60,335 nucleotides of DNA from an uncultured Myxococcales bacterium. Lineage in GTDB: Bacteria > Myxococcota_A > UBA9042. This document shows, in pieces, positions 17,100-28,000 of this stretch. The stretch lies in the NCBI GenBank assembly GCA_903896545.1, contig CAITYF010000170.1, forward strand, positions 1 to 60,335, read 5' to 3'. The notes below the pieces were generated by a model, which did no database searches, was not told the origin of the DNA, and was given only the letters and a program-made list of their open reading frames with translations. Numbering within the stretch: the first letter of the stretch is position 1; each line of letters begins with the position of its first letter. Both the position numbers and the translations under genes were made by a program.

Positions 17100-17170
17100 G
17101 TAACCGCCTGACCAAGCCCGCCTGTCCCTCCCTCGCGTAATCCGCCACATTCCGCGACGCTGGAGAAAGT

Positions 17171-18589
17171 CTACGCCAGCGCCGTCGCCGTCCAATTCTG
17201 CGGCAGCAGCTCATCAATCCGCGCCATCGGCGTCGTCTGCACCCGAATCAGCACGTCCGCCAGATACGTCTCTGGATTCAGGCCATGCGCGACCGCGGTG
17301 CACACCAGGGTCATCAGCACCGCGAGGCTCTTGCCCGCCTCGTCGTTGCCGAGGAAAAGTGACGAGTCGCGTTGTTTTGCCACCAGTCTCAGCGCACTCT
17401 CGCTCGCGTTGTTGTCCACGGGCACGTCCACGCGCTCCAGAAACACCGTCATCGCCGCCCAGTTCTTCACCATGTAGTTGACGGCCTTGCCCGCCGGCTC
17501 GTCCGGCAGCCACTGCGGCCGCGGCGTGTCCAGCCACACTTTCAGCCGCTCCATCGCGTTCTTGGAAAACGTCTGCCGCAGCTCGCGATGGGTCGGCGAG
17601 CGCGCGATGTCGTTCTCCCGCGCGATGTGCTCGACCATGTACACGTCGAGAATCAGGTCCAGCGCCACCTGCACCTCCGGCGTTTTCTCCTTGGCGTCGA
17701 AGAACCGGCGACGCGCATGCGCGATACACGCTGCGCGCTCGCGCTGTTCTGGCGTCGTCACCACGTTGTAGCCGGTGTAGCCATCGACCAGCAGCGTGCC
17801 CGTTGTCGATCCCAGCACGGCCTGCGGCGTCTTGCCACTCCGGCTCGGCGAGTACACGTAGACCATCACCTTCTGCGCCAGGAAAATCCACATCCACGCG
17901 TCGCGGACCTTCTTCTTTTGCTGCACGTGGATGCGCGTCTCGTCCGCCAGCACGACTTCTTGCTGCGCGACCAGCACCTTGAGCCGGTCGTACAGCGGCA
18001 CCAGCAGGTCGGCCGCGCGGTGAAACAGCGTCCCCAGCGTCGCGTCGGAAATCGGTACGCCCTGGCGTTCCAGCGACTTGGCCAGCCGGTAAAACGGCAG
18101 CGAATCCAGGCAATGCTGCGCGACAATCCACGCCGTCAGCCCCGGCCCGTACTGCGCCTTGTCGATGACCTTCAGCGGCGCCGGCGCCACCACGATATGC
18201 GACCCGCAATTGCACCGCGCCTTCTGCCGCTGGTGCTCGAGCCGAATCATCTTCAGCTGCAGCTTTTCGTACTCGCTGGAAACCTCGGGCGGCATCGCGT
18301 GGTCGGGCAGCCCGCCGCACAGCTCACACGGCTCGGGATTCGGCGGCAGCAGGTGCACGACCTTCTCGACCGGCAGCTCGCCTTTCCACTTCTGCTTGTC
18401 GGCGCGCTTCAGCCGCAGTTCTTCGGGGTCGATCTTCGCGATATCGCCGCGCTTCTTCAGCGCATCGGTAGGCGGCGGCAGCTTCTCGGACTTCTTGCCA
18501 AACAGCATCTTCTTGAGCAGCGCGTTCTCGGCCTTGAGCTTTTCCGCCTCCTCTTTCCATCCACAGTCGTGTCCATCGACAGGCGTCAT
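17171..18589 (-). CDS. tnpC: IS66 transposase TnpC
   Basis: The 472-residue catalytic transposase of IS66. Features seen in order: a leucine-zipper-like N-terminus (EAEKLKAENALLKKMLFGKKSEKL), a zinc-binding CELCGG with RCNCGS further on, and the DDE core with LADETRIHV (first Asp), LVDGYTGY (second Asp) and DNNASESALR (Glu). Length is typical of the family. It starts 12 bp after tnpB. Confidence 0.96.
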   Translation of the reverse strand: MTPVDGHDCGWKEEAEKLKAENALLKKMLFGKKSEKLPPPTDALKKRGDIAKIDPEELRLKRADKQKWKGELPVEKVVHLLPPNPEPCELCGGLPDHAMPPEVSSEYEKLQLKMIRLEHQRQKARCNCGSHIVVAPAPLKVIDKAQYGPGLTAWIVAQHCLDSLPFYRLAKSLERQGVPISDATLGTLFHRAADLLVPLYDRLKVLVAQQEVVLADETRIHVQQKKKVRDAWMWIFLAQKVMVYVYSPSRSGKTPQAVLGSTTGTLLVDGYTGYNVVTTPEQRERAACIAHARRRFFDAKEKTPEVQVALDLILDVYMVEHIARENDIARSPTHRELRQTFSKNAMERLKVWLDTPRPQWLPDEPAGKAVNYMVKNWAAMTVFLERVDVPVDNNASESALRLVAKQRDSSLFLGNDEAGKSLAVLMTLVCTAVAHGLNPETYLADVLIRVQTTPMARIDELLPQNWTATALA

Positions 18590-18601
18590 GCGGACGTTAG
18601 A

Positions 18602-19006
18602 TCAAAATTCCGGCGACTTGTCGATCTTCTGCGGCGAGAAATTTGTAAGTGATCTTCCCGGCTCATGAAGTTTCTGCCGCCGCACGCGAGTCCAGTCGAT
18701 GCCGTCGAGCAGCATCGCCAAATCCGCGGACGCCAGCTGCACCGAGGCCTCGCCGGGCAGCAGCTTCGGCATCCGGAAGACGCCCTTCTCCAGGCGCTTG
18801 CTGTACAGCGACAGCCCGCCCGGCGACCACCAAATGACCTTCACGGTCGTGCGCTGGCGGCCGAGAAAGATATACAGGTCGCCCGCCATCGGGTCGTGCC
18901 CCTGCCAGCGCGTGCGGGCCTCGGCGAGCAACGAGTAGAAACCCTTGCGCATGTCACACGGCGCGAGCGCGAGCCAGATGCGCGTCGAGGGCGAGAAACT
19001 CAGCAC
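18602..19006 (-). CDS. tnpB: IS66 accessory protein TnpB
   Basis: A 134-residue IS66 Orf2 protein, needed for transposition of IS66 elements though its mechanism is unsettled. The start is GTG 19006, overlapping the tnpA stop codon (GTGCTGA), so translation is coupled. Signature segments are WLALAPCDMRKGFYSL, GDLYIFLGRQRTTVKV and WWSPGGLSLYSKRLEKG. The C-terminal 25 residues are longer than usual. Confidence 0.93.
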   Translation of the reverse strand: MLSFSPSTRIWLALAPCDMRKGFYSLLAEARTRWQGHDPMAGDLYIFLGRQRTTVKVIWWSPGGLSLYSKRLEKGVFRMPKLLPGEASVQLASADLAMLLDGIDWTRVRRQKLHEPGRSLTNFSPQKIDKSPEF

Positions 19007-19368
19007 GGCAGGCTGCGAAGCGCGGCGACGGTCTGGGCCAACGTCTCGGGGCAGAAGCCAGGCGCGACGCGAATGACGGCGTCGGAGACGACAATCTCGA
19101 TTCCGGACGTCTCGCGACTCGGGAGTGATTGCGTGCATACGCGCACAAAGGGTCGAGTCGCGGGCTCGAGATCCGAGTGCGAACGCAGACGCGTGCGCCA
19201 CCAGTACAACTGCCGGTCGCACAAGCCGTGACGGCGGGCGAACGTCGCCAGCGACAGGCCGCTTTGGACGGCGGCTGCGAGCGTGCGCCGCGCCTCCTCG
19301 GCGTCCCAGGGGTCGCGCACCGTCGAACGGCGCGGGGTGAAGGAAGAAACGGGGCTGATTTCAAGCAT
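19000..19368 (-). CDS. tnpA: IS66 accessory protein TnpA
   Basis: A 122-residue IS66 Orf1 protein with a helix-turn-helix near the N-terminus (GLSLATFARRHGLCDRQLYWW), probably binding the element ends. ATG 19368 is eight bases after GGAGG; a start nine bases earlier is open but lacks that spacing. It is a diverged homologue of the TnpA at 59696. Confidence 0.92.
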   Translation of the reverse strand: MLEISPVSSFTPRRSTVRDPWDAEEARRTLAAAVQSGLSLATFARRHGLCDRQLYWWRTRLRSHSDLEPATRPFVRVCTQSLPSRETSGIEIVVSDAVIRVAPGFCPETLAQTVAALRSLPC

Positions 19369-19441
19369 GGTAGACACCTCCGGTGGGAAGTGTGGCGTCA
19401 GGTGAGGCGCTATGTCAGTGCGGGGACCGCTGGGCGGTTAC

Positions 19442-19449
19442 ATTGAACA
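19442..19449. repeat. 8-bp target duplication, right copy (ATTGAACA)
   Basis: Exact repeat of 17092-17099. No gene is seen from here to 19652. Confidence 0.92.
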
Positions 19450-19652
19450 GCGACGCCTGAAGGTCGCACACTGGGCCAAAGTCAGCGAACCCGATCAGAT
19501 CAATCCGTTGTGACCGTCTCCAACGGCTTGACTCCGATACGTTTCGCAGTTACATCTGGACCATTCCGACTACTTGCCCAGCGCTGCGGTCAAGTGACCT
19601 GTGGCCTTGAGGGGCCGGTCCTGTTGCGGCGCAATCGCCGTGCATTGAGGCA

Positions 19653-20681
19653 ATGATGAAGTCTTCCTGCACTTGTTCTTTGGTTCCCGAGCACGTCCTG
19701 GAGAAACTCTCCGCCGACACGTCCCTCCCGCCGCGAGTTCGCCTTGCGTGTACTGAGACGGTGAAAGCTGACCGCGGTTTTCGAAAAGTGCGCACTGCTC
19801 AAAAGGACGCGACGTTCGCAGGCACGGTGACGTTGGCTGTCACCCCGACCATTCTCGTGTATGACGAGCGGCACAGTCAGACGCTCCCAGGTGCGCCCAT
19901 ACCGAGTCCCACAGTCTCGGACGACGCAACAGCCAAGCGGTGCGCGCTGGAAACGGCAGCTGTCGCAAGTTTCTATCAGGCAGTTTTTGGCCGCAATTCC
20001 GTGGACGATCATGGCGCGACGCTGGCTTCCTCCATCCACTACGGCAACTCGTATAACAATGCGATGTGGAACGGGCACCAGATGATCTATGGGGATGGGG
20101 ATGGCCAAATCTTTCTCGATTTCACTGCTTCAAATGACGTCATTGGCCACGAATTGACTCACGGTGTGACCCAGCACACCGCAGGCCTCATCTACAGTGG
20201 CGAGTCTGGTGCGCTGAACGAGAGCATTTCTGACTGCTTCGGCTCCATGTTCCGTCAATGGCAGGCCAATCAAACCTCAGCGACTGCGGATTGGCTCATC
20301 GGAGCGTCAATCATGGGTCCAGCGGCAGTTGCCAAGGGCTACACCTGTCTGCGCGACATGGCGAGCCCGGGCGCGACGCATTGCCTGTCGCCACAACCGG
20401 GGGACTACGCGCATTACGTTCCGGGTGGGGACGTGCACACGAACAGCGGCATCCCCAATCGTGCGTTCTGTTTGGCGGCGAAGGCTTGTGGCGGCAACTC
20501 CTGGACCAAGGTGGGCAAGGTCTGGTACGGCGCCTTGACGAGTCCGAAGGCGACACCCGGCATGGGCTTCAAGAAATTCGCCGCTCTGACGGTGGCAATC
20601 GCAAAATCACTTTACCCCATGGACGGGACGGTTCAGGCGGCAGTCGTCAGTGCGTGGAATACCACGCGCGTGCTACCCTGA
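19653..20681 (+). CDS. M4 thermolysin-like metalloprotease, protealysin type
   Basis: A 342-residue zinc metalloprotease. The zinc site is HELTH (about residues 165-169) with the downstream Glu in GALNESISDCFG, and the substrate-binding HTNSGIPNRAF contains the catalytic His. The short N-terminal precursor begins with a Cys-containing stretch and has no signal peptide, the layout of protealysin-like M4 enzymes, which act inside the cell or leave by unusual routes. Start ATG 19653 follows TGAGG closely. The gene for an emfourin-type inhibitor follows 39 bp downstream, supporting an enzyme-inhibitor operon. Confidence 0.94.
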   Translation: MMKSSCTCSLVPEHVLEKLSADTSLPPRVRLACTETVKADRGFRKVRTAQKDATFAGTVTLAVTPTILVYDERHSQTLPGAPIPSPTVSDDATAKRCALETAAVASFYQAVFGRNSVDDHGATLASSIHYGNSYNNAMWNGHQMIYGDGDGQIFLDFTASNDVIGHELTHGVTQHTAGLIYSGESGALNESISDCFGSMFRQWQANQTSATADWLIGASIMGPAAVAKGYTCLRDMASPGATHCLSPQPGDYAHYVPGGDVHTNSGIPNRAFCLAAKACGGNSWTKVGKVWYGALTSPKATPGMGFKKFAALTVAIAKSLYPMDGTVQAAVVSAWNTTRVLP

Positions 20682-20720
20682 TCGCACCCGCGGGTGGACG
20701 CGGGGCCGTACGAGGTAGGC

Positions 20721-20987
20721 GTGAGCAAGGTACAAATCGAACGCCGCGGTGGTTTCGCGGGACTGACGGCGCGTGCCACGCTCGAGTGGAAGGCGATGAC
20801 CGTTGACCAGCAGCGGTTGTTGTCTGAGATTTTCGCCAAAGGCGGGAGCCCAGGGCCCGGTGCGATCCGGGACGGGTACGAGTACCGGTTGACTCACGAA
20901 GCGGGTGGCGCCGTGCGAACCGTTACGCTCTTCAGCGGAGAAATTCCGGCCTTTTTGGAGGAAGCGGTACATGATGTGTTGCCGTAG
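20721..20987 (+). CDS. Emfourin-type inhibitor of M4 protease
   Basis: An 88-residue protein beginning at GTG 20721 behind GAGG at five bases; a GTG at 20694 would add nine residues. The N-terminus KVQIERRGGFAGLTARA and the segment YEYRLTHEAGG, followed by an acidic C-terminus (SGEIPAFLEEAVHDVL), match the emfourin family, which inhibits protealysin-like M4 proteases and is usually encoded beside them. That pairing is exactly what is seen here. Confidence 0.88.
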   Translation: MSKVQIERRGGFAGLTARATLEWKAMTVDQQRLLSEIFAKGGSPGPGAIRDGYEYRLTHEAGGAVRTVTLFSGEIPAFLEEAVHDVLP

Positions 20988-22070
20988 GTAGCCGACGCAC
21001 TGCCCCCTGTTGAATTTCGCGGGACAAAACTGGCTGCACCCGTATTCAACCATGACGTCGAGTGATGGTCGCGAGGCGCACGTTCGAGATCGGCGGGAGC
21101 CAGATCCTGCGGCATCCCAGGAGCCTTTGGTGCGCCGATCGCGGTTCAGGATAGGACACGGTCGGACAACAAGAAACCGGACCCCGCGCATTCCTCGCGG
21201 TTGCCATCAAACGGTGGTCGCGGAGAGCAGCAGAGAGGGTTCGCGCATCACCTCCGCACCACCACCAGCGGCCGACCGAGCGGCGGGATTGCCTCCACCG
21301 GCATCCGGCCCTGGCGGCACGCCGGGCCGCTGAGCAAGTCGGCACCGAGCAGGCCCCCCACAGTTCTGCCCATGGTTCCGGCGCTGTCGGTCCGGTCAGC
21401 TCGTCAGCGACGGCGGGTTTGGCTGCGGTGAATCCGGCCTGTCCCAGTCGCCCGCGCTCAGCAACTCGCGCCCGAGTTCGTGTTCGCCGCGCATAGCGTT
21501 GAAGTAGCTGATTTTGTTCACCCCCGTCGGTAGCGCAAGGCATGGAAAACGCTGCATCAACTCAGGATCGATGCCCTGGCTGCGTGAAAGGTTGGCCGGA
21601 AGAGGGAAAAGTGGTGCACGGACCGCTGGAAACGAGTCGCAAAGGCAGACGGGTCGCGGCAGAAGGCGGCAGGGGAGCAGCTGCGGTCACTCGATCGCGG
21701 TCTTCTGCCAGAACGGCGAGTGGCGGTGTTGGCGGGTGGCGCATTTTCATGAGCCTTCTACTGATCGAGTTTAGTCCACAAATCCATACCGAAAACCGCA
21801 CTCGCAATGCAAACACCCCGCGTGAACAGCCCGCATTAGGCTCCCATCCCAACTCCACCGCTCAATCCATCATCTTGATCATGCACATCTTTTCGGAGTT
21901 CAGCATCTCGGCCGCTCCGAAAGGCTTGACTCCCGCTGGGAGCTCGCTCAAGGTCGCGTGCGGCACGAAATGGATTCCGACTTCAGCCGAGCAGCAACTT
22001 CTATGCCGTGGGCTCCGAACTCTCTCCGCGATCGCCGAGGCCAAGCCTTGGTGAAAGGTACTGTGTGCAA
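20988..22070. other. 1.1-kb region without an intact gene
   Basis: No intact gene is supported. On the minus strand two short frames look protein-like: 21396-21521 (41 codons, YFNAMRGEHELGRELLSAGD) and 21248-21373 (41 codons, ending MPVEAIPPLGRPLVVVRR). They may be pieces of one decayed gene. A plus-strand frame at 21542-22054 is open but does not look like protein. The promoter of the Tc toxin gene should lie in the last few hundred bases; I could not place it. Confidence 0.35.
21248..21521 (-). pseudogene. Possible decayed gene fragment
   Basis: Two adjacent short minus-strand frames with conserved-looking peptide text, separated by a stop and frame change. The first opens with GTG at 21521 and reads YFNAMRGEHELGRELL; the second ends at 21248 in EAIPPLGRPLVVVRR. 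No family is recognised. Confidence 0.22.
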
Positions 22071-25000
22071 ATGCCAACTTTCCCGATCAAGACTGGCGAC
22101 AACACCACGGACGTCGCGCTCCTCCAAGGCTGCCTGCGCTACCTCGGCTATTCGCTCTTGTTCGACGGGGGCATCTTCGGAACGCCGACAGCCCACGCGG
22201 TCACACGCTTCCAATTGGATCACGGATTTCGGGGCACCGGGCGCGTCGACCGGAAAACGTGGAACGCCGTCATGGACGATCTGCAGTTGAGCCTAGGTGG
22301 CGTCACCAACAATTGGACCAGCGCGATTCTCGGGAAGGCGACAACCAAGAAGAGCAAAGCTCCGGCAAGCAAGGCGCCCGTGAGTGCCCAACGTATGTCG
22401 CAGTACTCGACCAACTTGAATTCGAATTCTTCGAACAACTACTCGATGCAGAACGGCGTAACAAGCTTCAAGTCCTCGTCAAGCGGTTCGTTCGACTTGG
22501 GCCCGTCGACCTCCCAGCGCGACGCGCTTGACGCCCTAGGGCGACTCGCTCGTGGCGCCGAATTGGAAGTGCGGCTCGCTGATGTGATTGACCTCATCGC
22601 CGCAGCACAGCCAGCGTCGACCAAAAACACGATTCTGGTCCGTGGCGTGGTCATCTCCGCGGACGGCTACCCTCTGCCCAAGTCGGTGGTGACCGTCGAA
22701 ACAGAATCGTTCGGTGCGCGAGGGAAGTTGGCAACGGCGCGGACCGATGCGAATGGTGCATACGTGGCAGAAGTGCAATTGGCGACTCAGGTGGACGTCA
22801 ATGCGGTCAACCATGCGACCTATCGTTTGACGTCGAACACGGCGAACGGCGGGACAACCACGATACCACTGGATTTTCGAGTCAGCGCGCAATACGAAGA
22901 ACTTCAAACATCGAGCTCCGATGCCGCTTACGGTGTGGACGACGACATCGTCGTGAACGTCTGCCTGTCGCAAGTGAGGCTTGCGCCGACTGAATTCGAC
23001 CAAGTGGACGCGACGATCACGAATCAACTCTTCCCACGCGTGTTCCGTACGCAATATGACTTTGCGCAGACCCTAGATTCCGCAATTCTTGATGCCTGGT
23101 CAGACACGACCATCCAGACCAACCTGCTCTCAACAAATTCCACCAGCCAGTCTTCGGGCGTCCAGTCTATGGTGAATGCGATTGTCGGCGCATTTCCGAG
23201 TGACGCGACTTTGGTCGCTCCGCTGACGCTCCCGAGCACGGATATCCTCGGTAAGTTGGTCCGGAGTTGCCTCGCCATTCGCTTGAACGCCACCGACGAT
23301 TCGGTCGGTCCGTCCGTTTCCACAGCAATCGGCGACTTGTTTTTTGGGCAGTTGCTTTCCGCCGGATGGTCGGACGACTTTCAGAGCATCGCGGGTCGTC
23401 TCGCGGCCATCTCGGACGTCAACGTCGAGACGATTGCGCGCTGGCTCAAGGCCCGCTCACTCAGCGTGGCGTTTTCGACGTATGCCCGACTTCAAGTCAT
23501 GATCGGAACTTCAGCCGTCTTTACAAGCACGTACTACCAAGGGTTCGCATCTTCGATTTCCGAGGCCTTCTACGCTTTGGTCTGGGCGGCCCGTCCACAA
23601 GCGCAGGTCGCCCCGTTGTTCAGTGGGGTCGAAGCGGTGTGCGTGCAGGCCGAGTCGGACGCATCGGCTAGGCGCGTCATCAGTACACTGACTTGGACTT
23701 TAACGGCTCAACAGGCGTTTCACAGAGCATGGTTTTCGTGTTCAGCTTCGAGCGATTTCACGCAGTTCTCCGGCGGGAACGCTGGCCGCTACTCTGCCGC
23801 GGTTCACGCGCTGGTCACAATCTCGTCTGGAACCTTGACCGCCGAAAGCGCAGCCACCTTCTACGCGGCATGGCTCAATCGAAACCGAAGTTCGGACGGG
23901 TCGTTCTGGACCGGAGCGTCAAGCTACTTCACCGGAAGTCCGCCGTTGGCGCGAATTCAGTGCGCGCTCGCGATGTGGGAGATCACCAACGAGGCCGCTG
24001 TTTTCGGGGCTAGCCTCGCCAGCGCCTGCAACCCGAGTCCGTCGGCACGGCACATACTGAACGATTGGTTGGCACTGACGGTTGCTGAATGGAGCTCGGC
24101 TCTGAGCACCAATTCAACAACGGGGATCCCGTCGCCGATTGCGATCATGACTCAGCTCGAAGCTGCGTTGCCCGTTCCTATGTTCGTCGCCCGCTTTGAA
24201 CGCGCGTATTCCAACCGGAGCGCAAGGACCTCGGCAGACACCGCCTTGGCCAGCTTCTTCTCGACACCGCCCGTCGGCGTCAGCGTAATTGGCCTCGATC
24301 CCCGCAACCCACCAGCGATTTCATCTTCATACAATGGACGCGATCAGATTCTCCGTGCGCTGGCGGAGATCGCCCGCGTCGGTGCCGTTTCACCCAATTA
24401 TGTTGTGATTCAAGTGGCGCGATCCGCGTCGGCCACGACTACGCGCGCACTGAGTCGGCTCGACGTGCACACGTTTCGCAACCTCATCACATCGTCGAAT
24501 GAATTTCTGACGCTGTTTGGAGCCTACACCCCCAACTCCGGATCCCGTACTGCGCTTCAACAAGCTGTGGACGAGTTGATTGACCAATGGGTTCGCGCTT
24601 GCGTGCGGGGGACGCGGGCTCACGCCGCACGCGTCGTCCAGCTCAGAAACGCATTTTCAGATCGGTTCGCGTTTGCCTGGGAATCCGGGAGGGACGGGAA
24701 TGGGCAGCCAATTCCGGCAGGAAACCAACTGGCGAATGCGACTCAAGCGAGCCTGGGCACCGCCGACCAATCCAATCTGCAGACTGCTCTCGGAACGTTC
24801 AGTTCCTGCGACTGCTGTGAATGCAAATCGGTCTTGAGCCCGCTCGCCTATCTTGCAGATCTTTTGACTGAGCTTTCTATGCAAGAGCCTGATGTTTTCA
24901 GCCGCTTGTGCGACGATCAGAACGGAAAGCGGCCGAACATCACCAAATTGCTTGCGTCATGTGAGAATCTCGAAACATTGGTGCCATATATTGATCTGGC

Positions 25001-28000
25001 CAACGAATTGCTTGAGGCAATGGTAGCAGGGAGCACGTCGGGTCTGCCGGTCGAAACCGTCGGCACCGGTGAGGAGCGGGCAGCATACCCGCAAGTGCTC
25101 ACGTCCTCCGCCTACTCGACATTGGCAAGTGCGGCGTTTCCAGCGTCCCTGCCGTTTGCCTTGGGGGATGCGGAGGCGGGCGCCTACTTGCCGGTGTTGG
25201 GAACGAGTCTCCGCGGCGTCCGCGAAGCCGGATTGGCGCGGTTCTCCAACTCCCAAGATGACATCAACCGCGTGGTAGCCACCAGACTGGGCCTGTCGGT
25301 CGAAGCGTACGTCTCGATCTTCACGTTCATGAGCAATCCAGGCCATAAATTCTTCGGCTACGCAACCGGCAGCACTCTACCAGGTAGCGTGTCCGTTCGG
25401 GAGTTTCTGTTCCGCGCAGGGATCGCGCCGACTGAACTGGATTCTGTCGTCAACGCGCAATTCCCGCTGATCCATCAGACCGAGAGCACCACCGTCAATC
25501 AGGCGACGTACCCGGTCTGGGGTGTCCTGAGCACCGACGCTCGATTCGCCGTGTCGGGGCTTGCCGACTGCAATATTGACGCCGCCACCATCGCGATTCC
25601 AGGAACGACCAATGCCGACAAGGACAAGGCGTTGGCGCGCTTGGGCGCCTTGGTGAGGATCGCGCGCACCATGGAATGGTCGATCGCGGACACGGATGCG
25701 ATCTGTGAACTGCTAACTCGCTTCGCGCCAAATCCTGCGCGACCCGCCGATTCTTCGTACGTGTCCCCCTCCTCGCCGTTCGTTCCAGCTCCGGACCTGA
25801 ATTGGGGCGCTTTCTTTGCTGACGTCTGTTCCATCGCGGCGCGCCTGGAACTCACTCCACTGGCTGTCGCTCGATGGGCGATCGCTCGGTTCGACAGCGC
25901 GTCATTCCTGAATTCGGCGGCCTCGCCGGTGACGCCACCGCCTGACGAGAGCTGGTTCAGTCGCTTCTTTCTTGCAAATATTCCACTTCACCAGCGTGCG
26001 ACACTCTACCCGACCCAGTCTTCGACCGACACCACAGTCACAACAGCTGGCATGGCACAGGCGGGCACACTCCCTGTGGTCGCGGCAGCACTGGGCGTGG
26101 ACGAGGCAACTCTGCTCTCGTATGGCGCACTGGTCACGGATAACACGACACTTCGGACGACACCTTGGACGCTGGATCTGCTCGCCCAAGTGGAGCGGGC
26201 CGTGTCTCTGGGGCTAGCGTTGGGGCTGGCCCCAGACGACCTCAAGACACTTAGCCGTCTCGCCAAGGTGTCACTCCAATTCGACTCAGTCTCGCCATTT
26301 TGGACTTCCTCGAACCTAGTCGACCTCGTCGATCTGCGCGATGCGCTTCGCCACAAGTCAATCCCGATCGCTGTGCTGTCCGAGTTCACCAACGAGAACG
26401 AGACTGACACGGAAGCGGACGCCAATCTGGCGGCGCTTGTTGTTGACGTCGCAGCCAAGACACTGAGCCGGCTAGCAGTTCGCAGGTTTGGCCCGCAAGG
26501 CGCCGTCGCGGGGGCAGTCGCCGACCCCGACGCGCTAGTTGACGCGGCAACTTCTCGCGTAAGCGGACTCGATGGGCAGAAGCTGGGTCGCATTCTGCGG
26601 AAGCGATTCGTCCGCTTCACCTATGAATTCCCAGCGAACGCGAAGTTGTATGGCGACTCGAAGGACTGCCTCGGAAACTACGAAGGCTTTGACTACACGC
26701 CGGCAGGACCCGGTGGCACGCCAAATGCCGTTTTGGGATTCAGTGGATACCTAGACGTTGCGCAGGCGAAGGCGCCAGTGCCGGCGTTCATCCAGGCGGC
26801 CGAGAACGTCGACCACTCCACCGCGTTGACCAAAGCAGCCGAGACGTTCGCCGCGATCGATGGTATCGGTGCGGCCATTACTGCGTTCATCAATGGTTCA
26901 GGTTCGGCGGAGACGCTCTCGGTTCTGGGACAGGCCATCGATGCGGGACTGCTGGGCGACGTCGATGACGCGGATGCGGTCTTCTCGCTGCCAACCGAGA
27001 TGACCAGTGGTACTCCGAAATCGCGGATGGCGAGCAAGCTCGCTTTCAGCGAACCTTCTGTAGTGCGCGCGATGCTGCTGCTCGGCGACCGCACATTTGG
27101 CAATCGTGTTGCGGCTGCGCTTTCCGACGTGCTGGCGATCCCGTCGTCATACTCGGCGGCGAACGTTCTGGATTTCCTGACCTACAGCATTCGAACAGGG
27201 CGTCCGGGGGCTGCCGCCGACAGTCGTTCGGGCCTCTTCACCGTACTGGTCACGCTGACGAGCTCGTCTGCGGCCACCTTGGACACCGCAATTCTTGAGA
27301 ACGCAAAGCGGGTCGTTCACAGACTACAACAGCTCGTACGCCTGGGCACACGCCTTTCACTGGCGCCGGACGACATTTCGCGTCTCACCACGGACTCGAC
27401 CACCGGAGCAACGTTCAACGTCAACGACTGTGTCTGGCTGCCAAACATGGACGACGCCTCGGTGGCAACGGCGAACGCGGCGAGTGGCACGTACGCAGGG
27501 GCCAGAGCAGCAAGCTTGCTCGGTTGGCAGATCGCGGCCAGATATGCCGCAGTCGCATCGCAGCTCGTGGACTCCAGTATCTTGGTTGCAGACCTCGTGA
27601 AGACGGGGTCGACTATCAGTCTCGCGGATGCATTCGGCTGGCGTGCGGAGGAGGCCGCATTCTTTGGGTCGTCGTCCTTTCCCGGTCACACGATGGTGTC
27701 GGCCCGAGATCTGCAGGCGTTAGACAGCTGCAATCGACTCGTGGCATTGCTCCGAAAGACTGGGGTGAGTGCTCAGAGGCTTTGGGACTGGCAGCTCGCC
27801 GGCACTTCCGCAACCAACGCAGCGGCCGTCCAATCGTTGATTGCCGCAGCCCGGGCCAAGATCGGGAACGACCAATGGGGCGCTGTCGGCGGAAAGATTC
27901 GAGGGCGACTTCGCGAGCGCCAAAGAGACGCGCTGACAGCATACCTTCTGGGCCAAGCGGTTGCATCAGGCTCGAGTCCTGTTCCGACCGCGGATGACTT

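Larger units (their letters stand above)
17100..19441 (-). mobile_element. Complete IS66-family insertion sequence
   Basis: A 2,342-bp element bounded by GTAACCGCC at 17100 and its inverted copy ending at 19441, with the 8-bp duplication ATTGAACA on both sides. It carries tnpA, tnpB and tnpC in the usual order on the minus strand. All three frames are open, so it may still be active. Its insertion separates the serine protease from the M4 protease pair. Confidence 0.95.

Noticed and set aside
21542..22054. 170-codon plus-strand frame before the Tc toxin
   Set aside because: Composition is Arg/Ser-rich and unlike protein, and another frame in the same stretch is equally open.
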